The notes under the pieces: model-generated
Databases searched by the model: none
The model's input: the letters and a program-made list of their open reading frames with translations, nothing else
Told to the model about the DNA's origin: nothing
Program-made: the position numbers and the translations under genes
Assembly (NCBI RefSeq): GCF_004117835.1
Contig: NZ_SDSC01000001.1
Coordinates: forward strand, 124,001-188,000
DNA length: 64,000 nt
Direction: 5' to 3'
From: Macrococcus sp. DPC7161
GTDB taxonomy: Bacteria > Bacillota > Bacilli > Staphylococcales > Staphylococcaceae
Shown here: in pieces, positions 7,848 to 19,161 of the stretch
How the letters are laid out: each line of letters begins with the position of its first letter
How positions within the stretch are numbered: position 1 is the first letter of the stretch

Positions 7848-8866
7848 TGGATTATCAGCATATTGGAATTTTAGTGCTTTGGACCTTTTTATTTGGCTAT
7901 ATCATTGTTGGTGCAATTGATTTTGGTGCAGGATTTTTTATGTTATATGCACATCTAACAAAGAAAGAACACGTGATCAATAATGTAATCTCAAGATATT
8001 TAAACCCTGTATGGGAAGTAACGAATGTCTTTTTGGTATTCTTCTTTGTAGGTATTGTGGGATTCTTTCCAGATACAGCATATTATTTCGGATCAACATT
8101 GTTAATACCGGGAAGTGTTGCATTAATACTTTTAACCATCCGCGGTAGTTTTTATGCATTCGAAACGTATGGTAAAGATTCTAAAACAGCATGGAAATTT
8201 TTATATGGTGTAACTGGATTATTAATTCCAGCAGCGTTTTCTACTGTGTTAACCATTTCAGAAGGTAAATTCATCACAAAAAATGCACATGGTGTAATCT
8301 TAGATTGGGTTGAATTGCTTATGAGTCCATATGCATGGAGTGTTGTATTGCTTTCAATCGTATCTGTGTTGTTTATCTCATCAGCATTCTTAACAGTATA
8401 TGCGCAAAAAGCAAAAGATACAGAAGCATATCGTTTATTAAGAAACTGGTATTTAATTTGGGCTTTACCTATGTTGATTATTTGTCAGTTTGTGTTCCTA
8501 AGTTTAAGACAACACAATAGATCACATTTTGAAGTAGCTACTGGTCAATATTGGTGGGTATTTGGTTTAAGTATTGTATTTTTTATCATCGCATTATTGA
8601 TGTACTATTTTGAGAAATATTTAAGCATTGCATTTATTTTTGTATTACTCCAATTTGCTTTTGCATTTTATGGTTATGGTATAAGTAAATTACCATACAT
8701 CATTTATCCATATGTTAATATTGATAAATCAGTTGTAAATGAATCAATGGCATTTTCTTTAGTGATTGTATTTATATTAGGTTTACTTTTACTTATTCCT
8801 TCTTTAATATTGTTATTAAGATTATTTGTTTTTGATGCAGATTATGTTAAAGGCAAAAAGAAATAA
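7847..8866 (+). CDS. cydB: Cytochrome bd menaquinol oxidase subunit II
   Basis: A 339-residue hydrophobic subunit with about eight or nine membrane helices that stabilises the haem centres of CydA. The opening segment, including AIDFGAGFF near residue 25, is typical of CydB. It is coupled to cydA by a TAATG overlap. The cydCD transporter genes are not adjacent, as in other staphylococci. It is followed 12 bases later by ktrA, so readthrough into ktrA is likely. Confidence 0.96.
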   Translation: MDYQHIGILVLWTFLFGYIIVGAIDFGAGFFMLYAHLTKKEHVINNVISRYLNPVWEVTNVFLVFFFVGIVGFFPDTAYYFGSTLLIPGSVALILLTIRGSFYAFETYGKDSKTAWKFLYGVTGLLIPAAFSTVLTISEGKFITKNAHGVILDWVELLMSPYAWSVVLLSIVSVLFISSAFLTVYAQKAKDTEAYRLLRNWYLIWALPMLIICQFVFLSLRQHNRSHFEVATGQYWWVFGLSIVFFIIALLMYYFEKYLSIAFIFVLLQFAFAFYGYGISKLPYIIYPYVNIDKSVVNESMAFSLVIVFILGLLLLIPSLILLLRLFVFDADYVKGKKK

Positions 8867-8878
8867 AGAGGGGTATTT

Positions 8879-9541
8879 ATGGAAAAAGAATTTGTTGTGA
8901 TCGGTCTTGGTCGTTTTGGCGGTAGTATTGTAAGAGAGTTAAATGCACTTGATATGGATGTCATGGCAATTGATACAAGTGAAGCACGTGTCAATGAATA
9001 TGCAGATATCGCAACACACGCAGTAATTGCAGATACAACTGACGAAACAGTATTAAAAAGTTTGGGTATTCGCAACTTTGATCATGTGATTGTCGCAATT
9101 GGAGAAAACATTCAAGCAAGTATTTTAACGACACTGATTTTGAAAGATTTAGGTGTTAAGAAAGTAACTGCTAAAGCACAAAATGATTATCATGCAAAAG
9201 TATTAAGTAAAATTGGTGCTGATATTGTAGTGCATCCAGAACGCGATATGGGAAGACGAATTGCTCATAATGTAGCAAGTGCTTCTGTATTAGATTATTT
9301 AGAGTTATCAGATGAACATTCAATTGTAGAAATTCAAGCAGGTGCTCAATTAAGAAATAATACAATTCTTGAATTAGATATTCGAGCAAATTACGGATTA
9401 AATATTATCGCGATTAAACGTGGTAAAGAAATTACAGTATCACCAGATCCAAATGAAATGATATTAGATGGTGATATTTTAATTATGATTGGTCATGATA
9501 AAGACATTAATCGCTTTGAAAAGAAAATCGTCAATGAATAA
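8879..9541 (+). CDS. ktrA: Potassium uptake regulatory subunit KtrA (RCK domains)
   Basis: A 220-residue cytosolic ring-forming regulator of a Ktr potassium channel. The N-terminal RCK domain has the nucleotide-binding IGLGRFGGSI loop (residues 8-17), which senses ATP/ADP or NAD(H). The C-terminal half (about 135-220) is RCK_C, which in S. aureus KtrA binds cyclic di-AMP. The membrane partner KtrB/D is not in this window. GAGGGG precedes the ATG. The gene sits directly after cydAB and ends in a strong terminator, so potassium gating may share the respiratory promoter. Confidence 0.92.
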   Translation: MEKEFVVIGLGRFGGSIVRELNALDMDVMAIDTSEARVNEYADIATHAVIADTTDETVLKSLGIRNFDHVIVAIGENIQASILTTLILKDLGVKKVTAKAQNDYHAKVLSKIGADIVVHPERDMGRRIAHNVASASVLDYLELSDEHSIVEIQAGAQLRNNTILELDIRANYGLNIIAIKRGKEITVSPDPNEMILDGDILIMIGHDKDINRFEKKIVNE

Positions 9542-9543
9542 TA

Positions 9544-9576
9544 AAAAACGCTTAAAGCTTTGCTTTAAGCGTTTTT
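9544..9576. terminator. Bidirectional terminator between ktrA and rnjA
   Basis: A 15-bp perfect stem (9544-9558 with 9562-9576) around a TTT loop, flanked by A and T runs. It overlaps the last codons of rnjA on the minus strand and ends the ktrA transcript. Confidence 0.88.
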
Positions 9577-11256
9577 ATCTTTATTTACTTCCATTATCAT
9601 TGGAAGAATCATTGGTTTACGTTTAGTTTTTTCATATAAGTATGGAGATAAATTTTCTGAGATTGTGTTTTTAATATGATGCCATTCTAAGTTTTCTTCT
9701 GAATTTAACTTTTCGATGACTTTTTTCTTAAGCATGCGACTTGCATCATAAATCAGATGACCAGATTCTCGCATATATACAAATCCTCTAGAAATAATAT
9801 CAGGTCCACTTAATAACTGATTTGTATTAAAGTCAATACTTACCACTACAATGACTAAACCTTCTTCAGATAATATCTTTCGATCTTTAATGACAACATT
9901 GCCAATATCACCAATACCATTACCATCTACAAATACATTACCTGATGGAATACGGCCAACATGTCTTGCGCTGTCTTTTGTTAATCCTAAGACATCTCCA
10001 TTTTCAAAATAGAAAATATTTTCTTTTGGGACACCACATTCAATTGCTAGTTGACCATGTAATTTTTGCATACGATATTCACCGTGAATAGGTAAGAAAA
10101 ACTTAGGTTTCATTAAGCGTAACATTAACTTTTGTTCTTCTTGAGATCCATGTCCAGAAGTATGGATATTAGATAATTTACCATGAATAACATCTGCACC
10201 TGCTTTATATAAAGCATTGATTGTACGATTGACACTTAAAGTATTACCTGGAATAGGTGAAGATGAGAAAATAACAGTATCATCTGGAATAATATGAATT
10301 TGTCGATGTGTACCATTGGCGATTCTTGATAAAGCTGCCATCGGTTCACCTTGAGATCCTGTACATAGAATGAGTAGTTTATGTTTTGGAATATTGTTAA
10401 TTTTATTCGCTTCAACAAACGTTTCAGGTGGTACTTTAATGTATCCTAGTTCCGTACCAATTTTAATGTTATTCTCCATTGAACGACCGAAAATAACAAT
10501 TTTACGGTCAAATTTTACGGCAGCTTCAATCGCTTGTTGTACACGATAAATATTTGATGCAAAGGTCGCAAAAATAATACGCCCCTTACACTTTCTAAAA
10601 ATGTGCTCAACATTTTGTCCAACTTCTCTTTCTGAAATTGTAAAATTAGGAACTTCAGCATTTGTAGAATCAGATAGTAAACATAAAACACCACTTTCAC
10701 CTAGTGCGGCCATTTTCGCAATATTTGCAGGCTCTCCAACAGGCGTAAAGTCAAATTTAAAGTCACCAGTATGTACAATTTTACCTTCAGGCGTATCTAC
10801 AATAACACCATATGCTTCAGGAATAGAGTGTGTCGTTAAATAAAATGAAACTTTTAAATTGTCGAATTCAAATACACTGTTTTCATCAATAGGATTTAAA
10901 GATGCAGTTCTTAAGAGGTGATGTTCTTCTAATTTGTTTCGAATTAATCCTAATGCTAATGGACCACCATAAATGGGAATGTTTAATTGTTTTAATAAAA
11001 ATGGTACACCACCAATATGGTCTTCATGTCCGTGAGTGATAAATAATCCTTTAATTTTTTCTTTGTTTTGGATTAAGTAAGTGTAATCCGGTATTACGTA
11101 ATCGATACCAAGTAACTCGTCCTCTGGAAATTTGATACCAGCATCAATTACGATAATTTCATTTCGATATTCAATCGCATATGTATTTTTACCGATTTCG
11201 CCCATACCACCAAGAGCGAATACACCTACCTCATGATTTGGTAGTAGAGATTTCAT
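9565..11256 (-). CDS. rnjA: Ribonuclease J1
   Basis: A 563-residue metallo-beta-lactamase/beta-CASP nuclease combining 5'-to-3' exonuclease and endonuclease activity. It is central to mRNA decay and rRNA maturation and is part of the Firmicute degradosome. The zinc motif HGHEDHIGG gives His75, His77, Asp79 and His80. [11 protein letters not shown] segment near residue 365 belongs to the beta-CASP half. Length is standard. It overlaps the rpoY stop codon (TAATG), linking RNA synthesis and decay genes in one operon. Confidence 0.97.
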   Translation of the reverse strand: MKSLLPNHEVGVFALGGMGEIGKNTYAIEYRNEIIVIDAGIKFPEDELLGIDYVIPDYTYLIQNKEKIKGLFITHGHEDHIGGVPFLLKQLNIPIYGGPLALGLIRNKLEEHHLLRTASLNPIDENSVFEFDNLKVSFYLTTHSIPEAYGVIVDTPEGKIVHTGDFKFDFTPVGEPANIAKMAALGESGVLCLLSDSTNAEVPNFTISEREVGQNVEHIFRKCKGRIIFATFASNIYRVQQAIEAAVKFDRKIVIFGRSMENNIKIGTELGYIKVPPETFVEANKINNIPKHKLLILCTGSQGEPMAALSRIANGTHRQIHIIPDDTVIFSSSPIPGNTLSVNRTINALYKAGADVIHGKLSNIHTSGHGSQEEQKLMLRLMKPKFFLPIHGEYRMQKLHGQLAIECGVPKENIFYFENGDVLGLTKDSARHVGRIPSGNVFVDGNGIGDIGNVVIKDRKILSEEGLVIVVVSIDFNTNQLLSGPDIISRGFVYMRESGHLIYDASRMLKKKVIEKLNSEENLEWHHIKNTISENLSPYLYEKTKRKPMILPMIMEVNKDKNA

Positions 11257-11468
11257 TAAATTGTCTCCACGTTATACGCAGGTGACTTTTGTTCATATTC
11301 TAAATGAGCACCTTCTAATTTTTGAACAAATTCAATATTGTAAGGACGATCTAATAAATATCTTCTAACTTGCTCTTCACTTACTGCTTCGAAGTATTTT
11401 ACTTGTGTGTTTTCACGAATAATTACCTCTGCTTTGTTTTCTTGAAAAAATACTTTAAATATAGCCAT
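11256..11468 (-). CDS. rpoY: RNA polymerase epsilon subunit
   Basis: A 70-residue protein of the YkzG/DUF1447 family, now known as the epsilon subunit of Firmicute RNA polymerase, which binds near the downstream DNA cleft. The family pattern is visible: MAIFKVFFQ at the start and [16 protein letters not shown] near residue 40. AGGAGG lies upstream of the ATG on the minus strand. It is the first gene of an rpoY-rnjA operon with a one-base overlap, an arrangement conserved in Bacillus and Staphylococcus. Confidence 0.95.
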   Translation of the reverse strand: MAIFKVFFQENKAEVIIRENTQVKYFEAVSEEQVRRYLLDRPYNIEFVQKLEGAHLEYEQKSPAYNVETI

Positions 11469-11519
11469 TTGATAGCCTCCTAAAATCTTATAAAATCATT
11501 TATGATATACACAAAGAAT

Positions 11520-11537
11520 GCCCTAGCAGTCTAGGGC
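11520..11537 (-). promoter_or_regulatory. Hairpin in the rpoY-rnjA leader
   Basis: GCCCTAG (11520-11526) and CTAGGGC (11531-11537) form a perfect 7-bp GC-rich stem with a four-base loop. On the minus strand it sits about 50 bases before the rpoY start. It lacks a long U-run, so it looks more like a 5' leader structure or processing site than a terminator. Confidence 0.4.
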
Positions 11538-11677
11538 AACTTTGAACCGTACAAAACATGAATAATATGTTAGTTACTATTATATTACATGACGACTCAG
11601 TTCATTGTAAAGCATTAAACATAAACTTATGAAAACAATCCATAATATAGTATCATTAAAATGATGGAGGGTTTACT

Positions 11678-12460
11678 ATGCAAAAAAAATTAATCTTTTT
11701 AGATGTAGACGGTACAATTTATAATCATGACAGTGAAATACCTGAAAGTGCATTAAGAGCAATTAATTTGTTACAAGCTGATGGGCACACTTTAGCAATT
11801 GCAAGTGGTAGAGCACCTTTAATGTTACAAAAAGTATTGAAAGATACTGGGATTAAAAATTATGTGGCATTGAACGGTCAGATTGTTCACGTTGATGGAG
11901 AAAATATTTATTTAAATCCATTAAATAAAAAAGAACTGTTAGAGTTAGAGCAATTAGCGACAGAAAACAATCATCCGATGGTATTTTTCACTGAAGATAA
12001 AATGGTTTCAAATGTTGACTTTCATAATGACATTGAAAAAAGTTTAAATTCTATTAAAATAAAACATCCCCAAAAAGAAGAAGCTATCGTTCAAAATGAA
12101 CCAATATATCAAGCATTGATGTTCCATGATAAAAAAGATGAAGTCATTTACGATGATAAGTTTGCATCATTTAAATTTTACAGATGGCATGAAGTGAGTC
12201 GAGATGTTGTACCAAGTAACGGTTCAAAATTAGAAGGCATAAAAAGGTTCTGTAATCATTTTAACCAAGACATTAAAGATGCAATTGCTGTTGGTGATGG
12301 CAATAATGATTTTGAAATGATAGAGGGCATTGGTTATGGTATTGTTATGGGAAATGGTGTTGAAAATTTAAAAGCCATTGCAGATTTAGTGACAGATGAT
12401 GTTTCTAATGATGGTTTATATAAAGCATTTTTGAAAATAGGATTGATAGGACGTGAGTAA
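11678..12460 (+). CDS. HAD-superfamily Cof-type sugar phosphatase, YkrA-like
   Basis: A 260-residue hydrolase with the HAD motifs: DVDGTIYNH (nucleophile Asp and acid Asp near residues 8-10), a serine in ASGR near 43, a lysine in GSKLEGI near 189, and GDGNNDFEM near 208. The large C2-type cap between motifs I and III places it in the Cof/IIB class that dephosphorylates sugar phosphates or flavin precursors. The actual substrate is unknown. GGAGGG precedes the ATG. Its 3' end abuts the next small gene, giving a two-gene operon. Confidence 0.88.
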   Translation: MQKKLIFLDVDGTIYNHDSEIPESALRAINLLQADGHTLAIASGRAPLMLQKVLKDTGIKNYVALNGQIVHVDGENIYLNPLNKKELLELEQLATENNHPMVFFTEDKMVSNVDFHNDIEKSLNSIKIKHPQKEEAIVQNEPIYQALMFHDKKDEVIYDDKFASFKFYRWHEVSRDVVPSNGSKLEGIKRFCNHFNQDIKDAIAVGDGNNDFEMIEGIGYGIVMGNGVENLKAIADLVTDDVSNDGLYKAFLKIGLIGRE

Positions 12461-12461
12461 T

Positions 12462-12728
12462 ATGAATTTAGAAAGTATTAAACAGGAGATTGTTGAAGAA
12501 TTCAAAAAAAGAGAAGTGACATTAGAAACTTTGGAGTTTAATAAAAGAGGTCAAGACATCGTGATGAATTATGTATATAGTTCATTAAATGACTGTAATC
12601 AAGAAGTACATACAGCACCTCGTAGTAAAGATCCTGTATTTTTAGATATTGCATCTGCTAGAGAAATTATTAAGTTTTTAGATGATAAACAAATACCCTA
12701 TACAAAACGTAATGATGATTTTATTTAA
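12462..12728 (+). CDS. Small conserved protein of unknown function
   Basis: About 88 residues from ATG 12462. A GTG three codons earlier (12453) is also possible and would overlap the HAD gene by eight bases. The protein is acidic and probably alpha/beta, with no cysteine pair, membrane segment or recognised catalytic motif. It follows the HAD phosphatase at once and ends in a strong terminator, so the two are cotranscribed. I do not recognise the family. Confidence 0.65.
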   Translation: MNLESIKQEIVEEFKKREVTLETLEFNKRGQDIVMNYVYSSLNDCNQEVHTAPRSKDPVFLDIASAREIIKFLDDKQIPYTKRNDDFI

Positions 12729-12737
12729 TTCAAACAT

Positions 12738-12767
12738 AAGGCCCTTTCATTTTTGAAAGGGCCTTTT
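12738..12767. terminator. Bidirectional terminator after the HAD operon
   Basis: A 12-bp perfect stem (12738-12749 with 12754-12765), with GGCCCTTTC pairing to GAAAGGGCC around a four-base loop. It separates this operon from the convergent def gene. Confidence 0.88.
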
Positions 12768-12792
12768 ATAATATTATTTTATTTTTGAATTA

Positions 12793-13347
12793 TTATTTTA
12801 ATTCAATCGCACCTGGTTTAGGTGTGAGTGGGTCTTTTTTATCAATGTGATCATAAAACATAACGCCATTTAAATGGTCTAATTCATGTTGTAAAACGAT
12901 TGCAGTAAAACCATTAAAACGATGTTTCACTTGTTCGCCATCTGGTGTAAATGCACTAACAGTCACTCTAGCATAACGATGAACTAAGCCAGGAATGTTT
13001 TCATCTACACTTAAACACCCTTCACCTTGAGGTAAATATGCCATTTCTACACTATGACTCACAATTTTAGGATTGATTAGTTGATGTGTCACATATGTAT
13101 CCTTTTGGTCATCATAAAAATGAATGACAAGCATGCGCTTTGAAATATTAATTTGAGGTGCAGCAATGCCGACACCACTTCTTAATTTATATTTAGCAGC
13201 CATTTTTTCATCTTGGCTATTTTTAAGAAATTCTAGCATCTCATCGATGGTTTTTTTATCGTCTGCTGAAATTGGAAGTGCCACTTCTTGTGCTTTTTCA
13301 CGTAACGTTGGATGTCCGTCACGAATAATATCTGTCATTGTTAACAT
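12793..13347 (-). CDS. def: Peptide deformylase
   Basis: A 184-residue metal-dependent hydrolase that removes the formyl group from nascent protein N-termini. All three motifs are present: GVGIAAPQ (residues 58-65), EGCLS with metal ligand Cys111, and HELDH with ligands His154 and His158 and catalytic Glu155. These match the numbering of S. aureus PDF, and the insertion before Cys111 marks the Gram-positive (type II) class. AAAAGGAG precedes ATG 13347. It is monocistronic and faces away from the ykyA-pdh operon. Confidence 0.97.
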   Translation of the reverse strand: MLTMTDIIRDGHPTLREKAQEVALPISADDKKTIDEMLEFLKNSQDEKMAAKYKLRSGVGIAAPQINISKRMLVIHFYDDQKDTYVTHQLINPKIVSHSVEMAYLPQGEGCLSVDENIPGLVHRYARVTVSAFTPDGEQVKHRFNGFTAIVLQHELDHLNGVMFYDHIDKKDPLTPKPGAIELK

Positions 13348-13466
13348 GTATTTACTCCTTTTTATATACGCAAAATTTTAACGTCTAATGATATATCTAT
13401 TATAGTATATTTGAAAAAAATTTAAAAACAAGCTACCATTGTATAGATATGTTAAGGAGGAAAAGT

Positions 13467-14102
13467 ATGAAAACATTAAAAATCGTTGTGACATTATTAC
13501 TGAGTTCAAGTTTACTGGCTGCATGTGGACAAGATACAAAACAATTGGAATCATTTTATTCAAAAGTAGCTAAAGCGAATAAGGCAGAGGCACCAATTAT
13601 TGAGTCAAATAAAAATATGCAAAAGTTGGAACAAGAAAAAATAAAATTATTTAACAAAATTAATAAAGGTAAACTTGAAGTGATTAATAAAGCAGCTAAA
13701 GATTTATTAGAGAATACTAAGAAACGTACACATGAAGTGGATGTTGAAGAAAAAGCTATTGCTGAATCTAAAACATTATTTGAATCATCTTTAAAAGAAG
13801 CTAAAAAGATTGAAGATAAAACACAAAAGAAAGAAGCAACGGATTTAATTTATAAAGTTGAAGATAAATATCGTAAACACGCTGTCTTAATGACAGGGTA
13901 TCGAAAAATTATTAAACAAGAAACAGATATCTTTAAATATTTAGAAGGCCAAAATTTAAGCAGTAAAGTAGTTAATGACAAATTGAAAGATTTAGAAAAA
14001 ACGAAGCAAAAATTTGGGGAACAAACATCAGACTATACAGCAACTTTAAGAGCCATTGAAAAAGAAAAAAAAGACATCGTAAAAATATTAAATGATAAGT
14101 AA
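13467..14102 (+). CDS. YkyA-family lipoprotein
   Basis: The start is set at ATG 13467 (211 residues) because AAGGAGG lies at 13454-13460. An upstream in-frame ATG (13449) lacks a site. The signal peptide ends in the lipobox LLAAC with Cys20, so the mature protein is lipid-anchored outside the membrane. The rest is lysine- and glutamate-rich, long and helical (probably coiled coil), fitting the YkyA putative cell-wall-binding lipoproteins. A ykyA gene also lies just before pdhA in Bacillus. The molecular role is unknown. Confidence 0.8.
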   Translation: MKTLKIVVTLLLSSSLLAACGQDTKQLESFYSKVAKANKAEAPIIESNKNMQKLEQEKIKLFNKINKGKLEVINKAAKDLLENTKKRTHEVDVEEKAIAESKTLFESSLKEAKKIEDKTQKKEATDLIYKVEDKYRKHAVLMTGYRKIIKQETDIFKYLEGQNLSSKVVNDKLKDLEKTKQKFGEQTSDYTATLRAIEKEKKDIVKILNDK

Positions 14103-14111
14103 AATGAAAGC

Positions 14112-14143
14112 GAATTCTGATATATAACAGAATTCTCTTTTTT
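14112..14143 (+). terminator. Terminator after ykyA
   Basis: GAATTCTG (14112-14119) pairs with CAGAATTC (14128-14135) around an eight-base loop, followed by TCTTTTTT. It separates the lipoprotein gene from the pdhA promoter. Confidence 0.75.
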
Positions 14144-14202
14144 ATTAGTACAGTTAGTATAACAACTGGAGTTATGCAATATTTTTGTAAAATATTTTTT
14201 GT

Positions 14203-14231
14203 TTAACACTACTACAGATTTGTGATATGAT
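14203..14231 (+). promoter_or_regulatory. Promoter of pdhABCD
   Basis: TTAACA (14203-14208) and TATGAT (14226-14231) are 17 bases apart. The -10 is extended (TGATATGAT from 14223). The start would be near 14238, about 39 bases before pdhA. Confidence 0.6.
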
Positions 14232-14244
14232 ATGTTAGTAGTGT
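14206..14244. promoter_or_regulatory. Inverted repeat bracketing the pdhA promoter
   Basis: ACACTACTA (14206-14214) overlaps the -35, and its exact inverse TAGTAGTGT (14236-14244) covers the predicted start site. The spacer is 21 bases. Two perfect 9-base arms placed on both sides of the -10 look like a repressor operator, but I cannot name the protein. Confidence 0.5.
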
Positions 14245-14246
14245 AA

Positions 14247-15392
<1,146 letters not shown>

Positions 15393-15395
15393 GTC

Positions 15396-16373
15396 ATGGC
15401 ACAAATGACAATGATTCAAGCGATTACAAATGCGCTTCAAACAGAACTTAAAAATGACGAAAACGTATTAGTTTTCGGAGAAGACGTTGGTGTCAACGGT
15501 GGTGTATTCCGTGCGACTGAAGGACTTCAAAAAGAATTCGGAGAAGACCGTGTATTTGATACACCACTTGCAGAATCAGGTATTGGTGGTTTAGCAGTAG
15601 GTTTATCATTAACTGGTTTCCGTCCAGTAATGGAAATTCAATTCTTCGGTTTCGTATTCGAAGTATTTGACTCATTAGCTGCACAATTATCTCGTCAATA
15701 TTTCCGTTCAGGTGGTACAAAAACTGCGCCTGTAGTAATCCGTTCACCTTTTGGTGGTGGTGTACATACTCCTGAATTACACGCAGATAACTTAGAAGGT
15801 TTAGTTGCACAAACACCTGGTTTAAAAGTAGTTATTCCTTCAAATCCATATGATGCAAAAGGTTTATTAATTTCAGCAATTCGTGACAACGATCCAGTTG
15901 TTTACTTAGAGCACATGAAATTATACCGTTCATTCCGTGAAGAAGTACCTGAAGAAGAATACACTGTTGAAATTGGTAAAGCTGCAGTGAAACAAGAAGG
16001 TACTGACTTATCAATCATTACATATGGTGCAATGGTTCAAGAATCAATGAAAGCTGCTGAGCAATTATCAAAAGATGGTCACTCAGTAGAAGTTATTGAC
16101 TTACGTACTGTTCAACCATTAGATATCGATACAATCATTGGTTCAGTTGAAAAAACTGGTCGTGTATTAGTTGTTCAAGAAGCTCAAAAACAAGCAGGTA
16201 TTGGTGCAAACGTTGTTTCTGAAATTTCAGAACGTGCAATTTTAAGTTTAGAAGCACCTATCGGTCGCGTTTCAGCTCCAGATACATGTTATCCATTCAC
16301 TCAAGCAGAAAATGTTTGGTTACCAAATGTAAACGACATCGTTACTGAAGCTAAAAAAGTATTAGAATTTTAA
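15396..16373 (+). CDS. pdhB: Pyruvate dehydrogenase E1 beta subunit
   Basis: A 325-residue transketolase-like subunit that completes the E1 active site. [17 protein letters not shown] near residue 28 and [16 protein letters not shown] near 55 are the family segments, the latter with the ThDP-activating glutamate. It begins three bases after the pdhA stop. Its ribosome site AAGGAG is inside the end of pdhA at an unusually long distance (12 bases), so coupling to pdhA translation is likely. A terminator-like hairpin follows before pdhC. Confidence 0.97.
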   Translation: MAQMTMIQAITNALQTELKNDENVLVFGEDVGVNGGVFRATEGLQKEFGEDRVFDTPLAESGIGGLAVGLSLTGFRPVMEIQFFGFVFEVFDSLAAQLSRQYFRSGGTKTAPVVIRSPFGGGVHTPELHADNLEGLVAQTPGLKVVIPSNPYDAKGLLISAIRDNDPVVYLEHMKLYRSFREEVPEEEYTVEIGKAAVKQEGTDLSIITYGAMVQESMKAAEQLSKDGHSVEVIDLRTVQPLDIDTIIGSVEKTGRVLVVQEAQKQAGIGANVVSEISERAILSLEAPIGRVSAPDTCYPFTQAENVWLPNVNDIVTEAKKVLEF

Positions 16374-16387
16374 TTGATAAAATGAAT

Positions 16388-16408
16388 AGGGATGCAAATC
16401 CCTTTTCT
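16388..16408 (+). terminator. Terminator-like hairpin inside the pdh operon
   Basis: AGGGAT (16388-16393) pairs with ATCCCT (16398-16403) around GCAA, followed by TTTTCT. The short 6-bp stem suggests partial termination or a 3'-end protector between pdhAB and pdhCD. Confidence 0.5.
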
Positions 16409-16434
16409 ACTATTTAATTTAGGAGGAATTAATT

Positions 16435-17733
16435 GTGGCATTTGAATTTAAGTTACCAGCCTTAGGTGAAGGTATTTTTGAAGGTGAAATCGTTAAGTGG
16501 TTCTTCGCTGCTGGCGACACTGTAAATGAAGATGATGTTTTATGTGAAGTACAAAATGATAAATCTGTAGTTGAGATTCCATCACCTGTTTCAGGTAAAG
16601 TATTAGAAGTTGTTGTTGAAGAAGGTACAGTTGCAAACTTAGGAGATGTTATCATCATCATCGATGCGCCTGATGCACCAGCAGATTCGCATGGTGAAGA
16701 AGCTAATGAAGAAGCACCAGCTCAAGAATCTAAAGAGGAAGCACCTGCTAAAGAAGAAACTAAAGCAGCTGCACCAGCTCAAAACGTAGAAGTTGACGAA
16801 AATCGCCGTGTTATTGCAATGCCTTCAGTACGTAAATTTGCTCGCGACAATGGAGTAAACATTAAAGCTGTTCAAGGCACAGGTAAAAATGGCCGTGTTG
16901 TAAGAGCTGACATTGAAGCTTACTTAAATGGTGGTCAAGCTGCACCTGTTGCAGAAGCGAAATCAGAAGCGCCTGCAGAAGCTGCTAAAACAGAAGCTCC
17001 TAAAGCACCAATCGCAGCACCAGAAGGCGACTTCCCAGAAACACGTGAAAAAATTCCTGCAATGCGTAAAGCAATTGCTAAAGCAATGGTTAACTCTAAA
17101 CATACAGCACCTCACGTTACATTAATGGATGAAATTGAAGTGTCTGCATTATGGGATCACCGTAAGAAATTTAAAGATATCGCTGCTGAACAAGGTATTA
17201 AGTTAACATTCTTACCTTATGTTGTTAAAGCTTTAGTATCAGCATTAAAAGCATATCCAGCATTAAATACATCATTAGATGATGCAACTGAAGAAGTTGT
17301 TCATAAACATTATTACAATATCGGTATTGCTGCTGACACTGAAAGAGGTTTATTAGTACCTGTTGTTAAGCATGCTGACCGTAAATCAATTTTCCAAATT
17401 TCAGATGAAATCAACCAATTAGCAGTAAAAGCACGTGATGGTAAACTTACACCTAGCGAAATGAAGGGTGCATCATGTACAATTAGTAATATAGGTTCAG
17501 CTGGTGGACAATGGTTTACTCCAGTAATTAACCACCCAGAAGTTGCTATTTTAGGTATTGGCCGTATTGCACAAAAACCAATCGTTAAAGATGGTGAAAT
17601 CGTTGCAGCACCAGTATTAGCATTATCATTAAGTTTTGACCACCGTCAAATCGATGGCGCAACTGGACAAAATGCTATGAACCATATTAAGCGTTTATTA
17701 AATAATCCAGAATTATTATTAATGGAGGGGTAA
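16435..17733 (+). CDS. pdhC: Dihydrolipoamide acetyltransferase (PDH E2)
   Basis: 432 residues forming the core of the pyruvate dehydrogenase complex. One N-terminal lipoyl domain carries the modified Lys43 in QNDKSVVE. A flexible Ala/Pro/Glu-rich linker follows, then the E1/E3-binding domain near 125-160 ([14 protein letters not shown]), a second linker, and the catalytic acyltransferase domain ending in [10 protein letters not shown] with the catalytic histidine. The start is GTG 16435 after AGGAGG. pdhD follows at four bases. Confidence 0.97.
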   Translation: MAFEFKLPALGEGIFEGEIVKWFFAAGDTVNEDDVLCEVQNDKSVVEIPSPVSGKVLEVVVEEGTVANLGDVIIIIDAPDAPADSHGEEANEEAPAQESKEEAPAKEETKAAAPAQNVEVDENRRVIAMPSVRKFARDNGVNIKAVQGTGKNGRVVRADIEAYLNGGQAAPVAEAKSEAPAEAAKTEAPKAPIAAPEGDFPETREKIPAMRKAIAKAMVNSKHTAPHVTLMDEIEVSALWDHRKKFKDIAAEQGIKLTFLPYVVKALVSALKAYPALNTSLDDATEEVVHKHYYNIGIAADTERGLLVPVVKHADRKSIFQISDEINQLAVKARDGKLTPSEMKGASCTISNIGSAGGQWFTPVINHPEVAILGIGRIAQKPIVKDGEIVAAPVLALSLSFDHRQIDGATGQNAMNHIKRLLNNPELLLMEG

Positions 17734-17736
17734 TTT

Positions 17737-19143
17737 ATGGTAGTTGGAGATTTTCCTATTGAAACAGACACTATTGTCGTTGGAGCAGGTCCTGGGGGAT
17801 ATGTAGCAGCAATTCGTGCAGCACAATTAGGACAAAAAGTAACAATCGTTGAAAAAGGATCATTAGGTGGCGTTTGTTTAAACGTTGGTTGTATTCCTTC
17901 AAAAGCTTTATTATCAGCTTCTCATAAATATGAGACTGCTAAACATTCTGAAGACTTCGGAATCAAAGCTGAAAATGTAACAGTTGATTTCTCAAAAGTT
18001 CAAGAATTCAAAAATGGCGTTGTTCAAAAGTTAACTGGTGGTGTAGGTTCATTATTAAAAGGTAACAAAGTTGAAATCGTTGAAGGCGAAGCTTACTTCG
18101 TTGATGCGAACAACTTAAAAGTGATGACTGAAAAATCATCTCAAACTTATACTTTCAAAAATGCAATCATCGCTACAGGTTCTCGTCCAATCGAGATTCC
18201 AAACTTCAAATTTAACAAACGTGTTATCGATTCAACAGGTGCTTTAGCTTTAACTGAAATTCCAGAAAGCTTAGTTGTTGTTGGTGGAGGATACATCGGA
18301 TCTGAATTAGGTACTGCTTACGCTAACTTTGGTACAAAAGTTACTATTTTAGAAGGTGCTAAAGACATTTTAGGTGGATTCGAAAAACAAATGACACAAG
18401 TTGTTAAAAAAGGTTTAAAAGCTAAAGGTGTTGAAATCGTTACTCAAGCGATGGCAAAATCTGCTGAAGAATCTGAAACTGGTGTTAAAGTAACTTACGA
18501 AGCTAAAGGTGAAACTAAAGTTATTGAAGCAGACTACTGTTTAGTAACTGTTGGTCGTCGTCCAAATACTAATGATATCGGTTTAGAAGAAATCGGTGTT
18601 AAATTAACTGATCGTGGTTTAGTTGAAGTAGACGTACAAGGCCGTACTTCAGTTGAAAACATTTTTGCAATCGGTGATATCGTTGCTGGACCTCCATTAG
18701 CTCACAAAGCTTCTTATGAAGGTAAAGTTGCTGCAGAAGCAATCGCTGGAGAAGCTGCAGAAGTGGATTACTTAGCAATCCCAGCAGTATGTTTCACAGA
18801 GCCTGAATTAGCTACAGTTGGTTATACTGAAGCAATGGCTAAAGAAGAAGGTTTAGATTATAAAGCTTCTAAATTCCCATATGCAGCTAACGGACGTGCA
18901 TTATCAATCGGTGAAACTGATGGCTTCTTAAAATTAATTACATTAAAAGAAGATGGCTTATTAATCGGTGCTCAAGTTGCTGGTTCTGGAGCATCTGACA
19001 TTATTGCTGAATTAGGTTTAGCGATTGAAACAGGAATGACAGCTGAAGATATCGCATTAACAATCCATGCTCACCCATCTTTAGGTGAAATTACAATGGA
19101 AGCAGCGGAAGTTGCGCTTGGTAACCCAATCCATACTATGTAA
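17737..19143 (+). CDS. pdhD: Dihydrolipoamide dehydrogenase (PDH E3)
   Basis: A 468-residue FAD flavoprotein that reoxidises the E2 lipoyl arm and reduces NAD. The FAD-binding [10 protein letters not shown] (17-26), the redox disulfide Cys47/Cys52 in [13 protein letters not shown], the NAD-binding [10 protein letters not shown] near 182, and the C-terminal HAHPSLGE with the catalytic His-Glu pair are all present. It is probably shared with other 2-oxoacid dehydrogenases. GGAGGGG precedes the ATG. A strong terminator follows. Confidence 0.97.
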   Translation: MVVGDFPIETDTIVVGAGPGGYVAAIRAAQLGQKVTIVEKGSLGGVCLNVGCIPSKALLSASHKYETAKHSEDFGIKAENVTVDFSKVQEFKNGVVQKLTGGVGSLLKGNKVEIVEGEAYFVDANNLKVMTEKSSQTYTFKNAIIATGSRPIEIPNFKFNKRVIDSTGALALTEIPESLVVVGGGYIGSELGTAYANFGTKVTILEGAKDILGGFEKQMTQVVKKGLKAKGVEIVTQAMAKSAEESETGVKVTYEAKGETKVIEADYCLVTVGRRPNTNDIGLEEIGVKLTDRGLVEVDVQGRTSVENIFAIGDIVAGPPLAHKASYEGKVAAEAIAGEAAEVDYLAIPAVCFTEPELATVGYTEAMAKEEGLDYKASKFPYAANGRALSIGETDGFLKLITLKEDGLLIGAQVAGSGASDIIAELGLAIETGMTAEDIALTIHAHPSLGEITMEAAEVALGNPIHTM

Positions 19144-19161
19144 TTGTTGAGTTATGATTTT

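Noticed and set aside
15493-15816. 107-codon minus-strand frame inside pdhB
   Set aside because: Rich in His, Leu and Gln as expected from antisense of a GGT/GAA-rich gene; no start signal.
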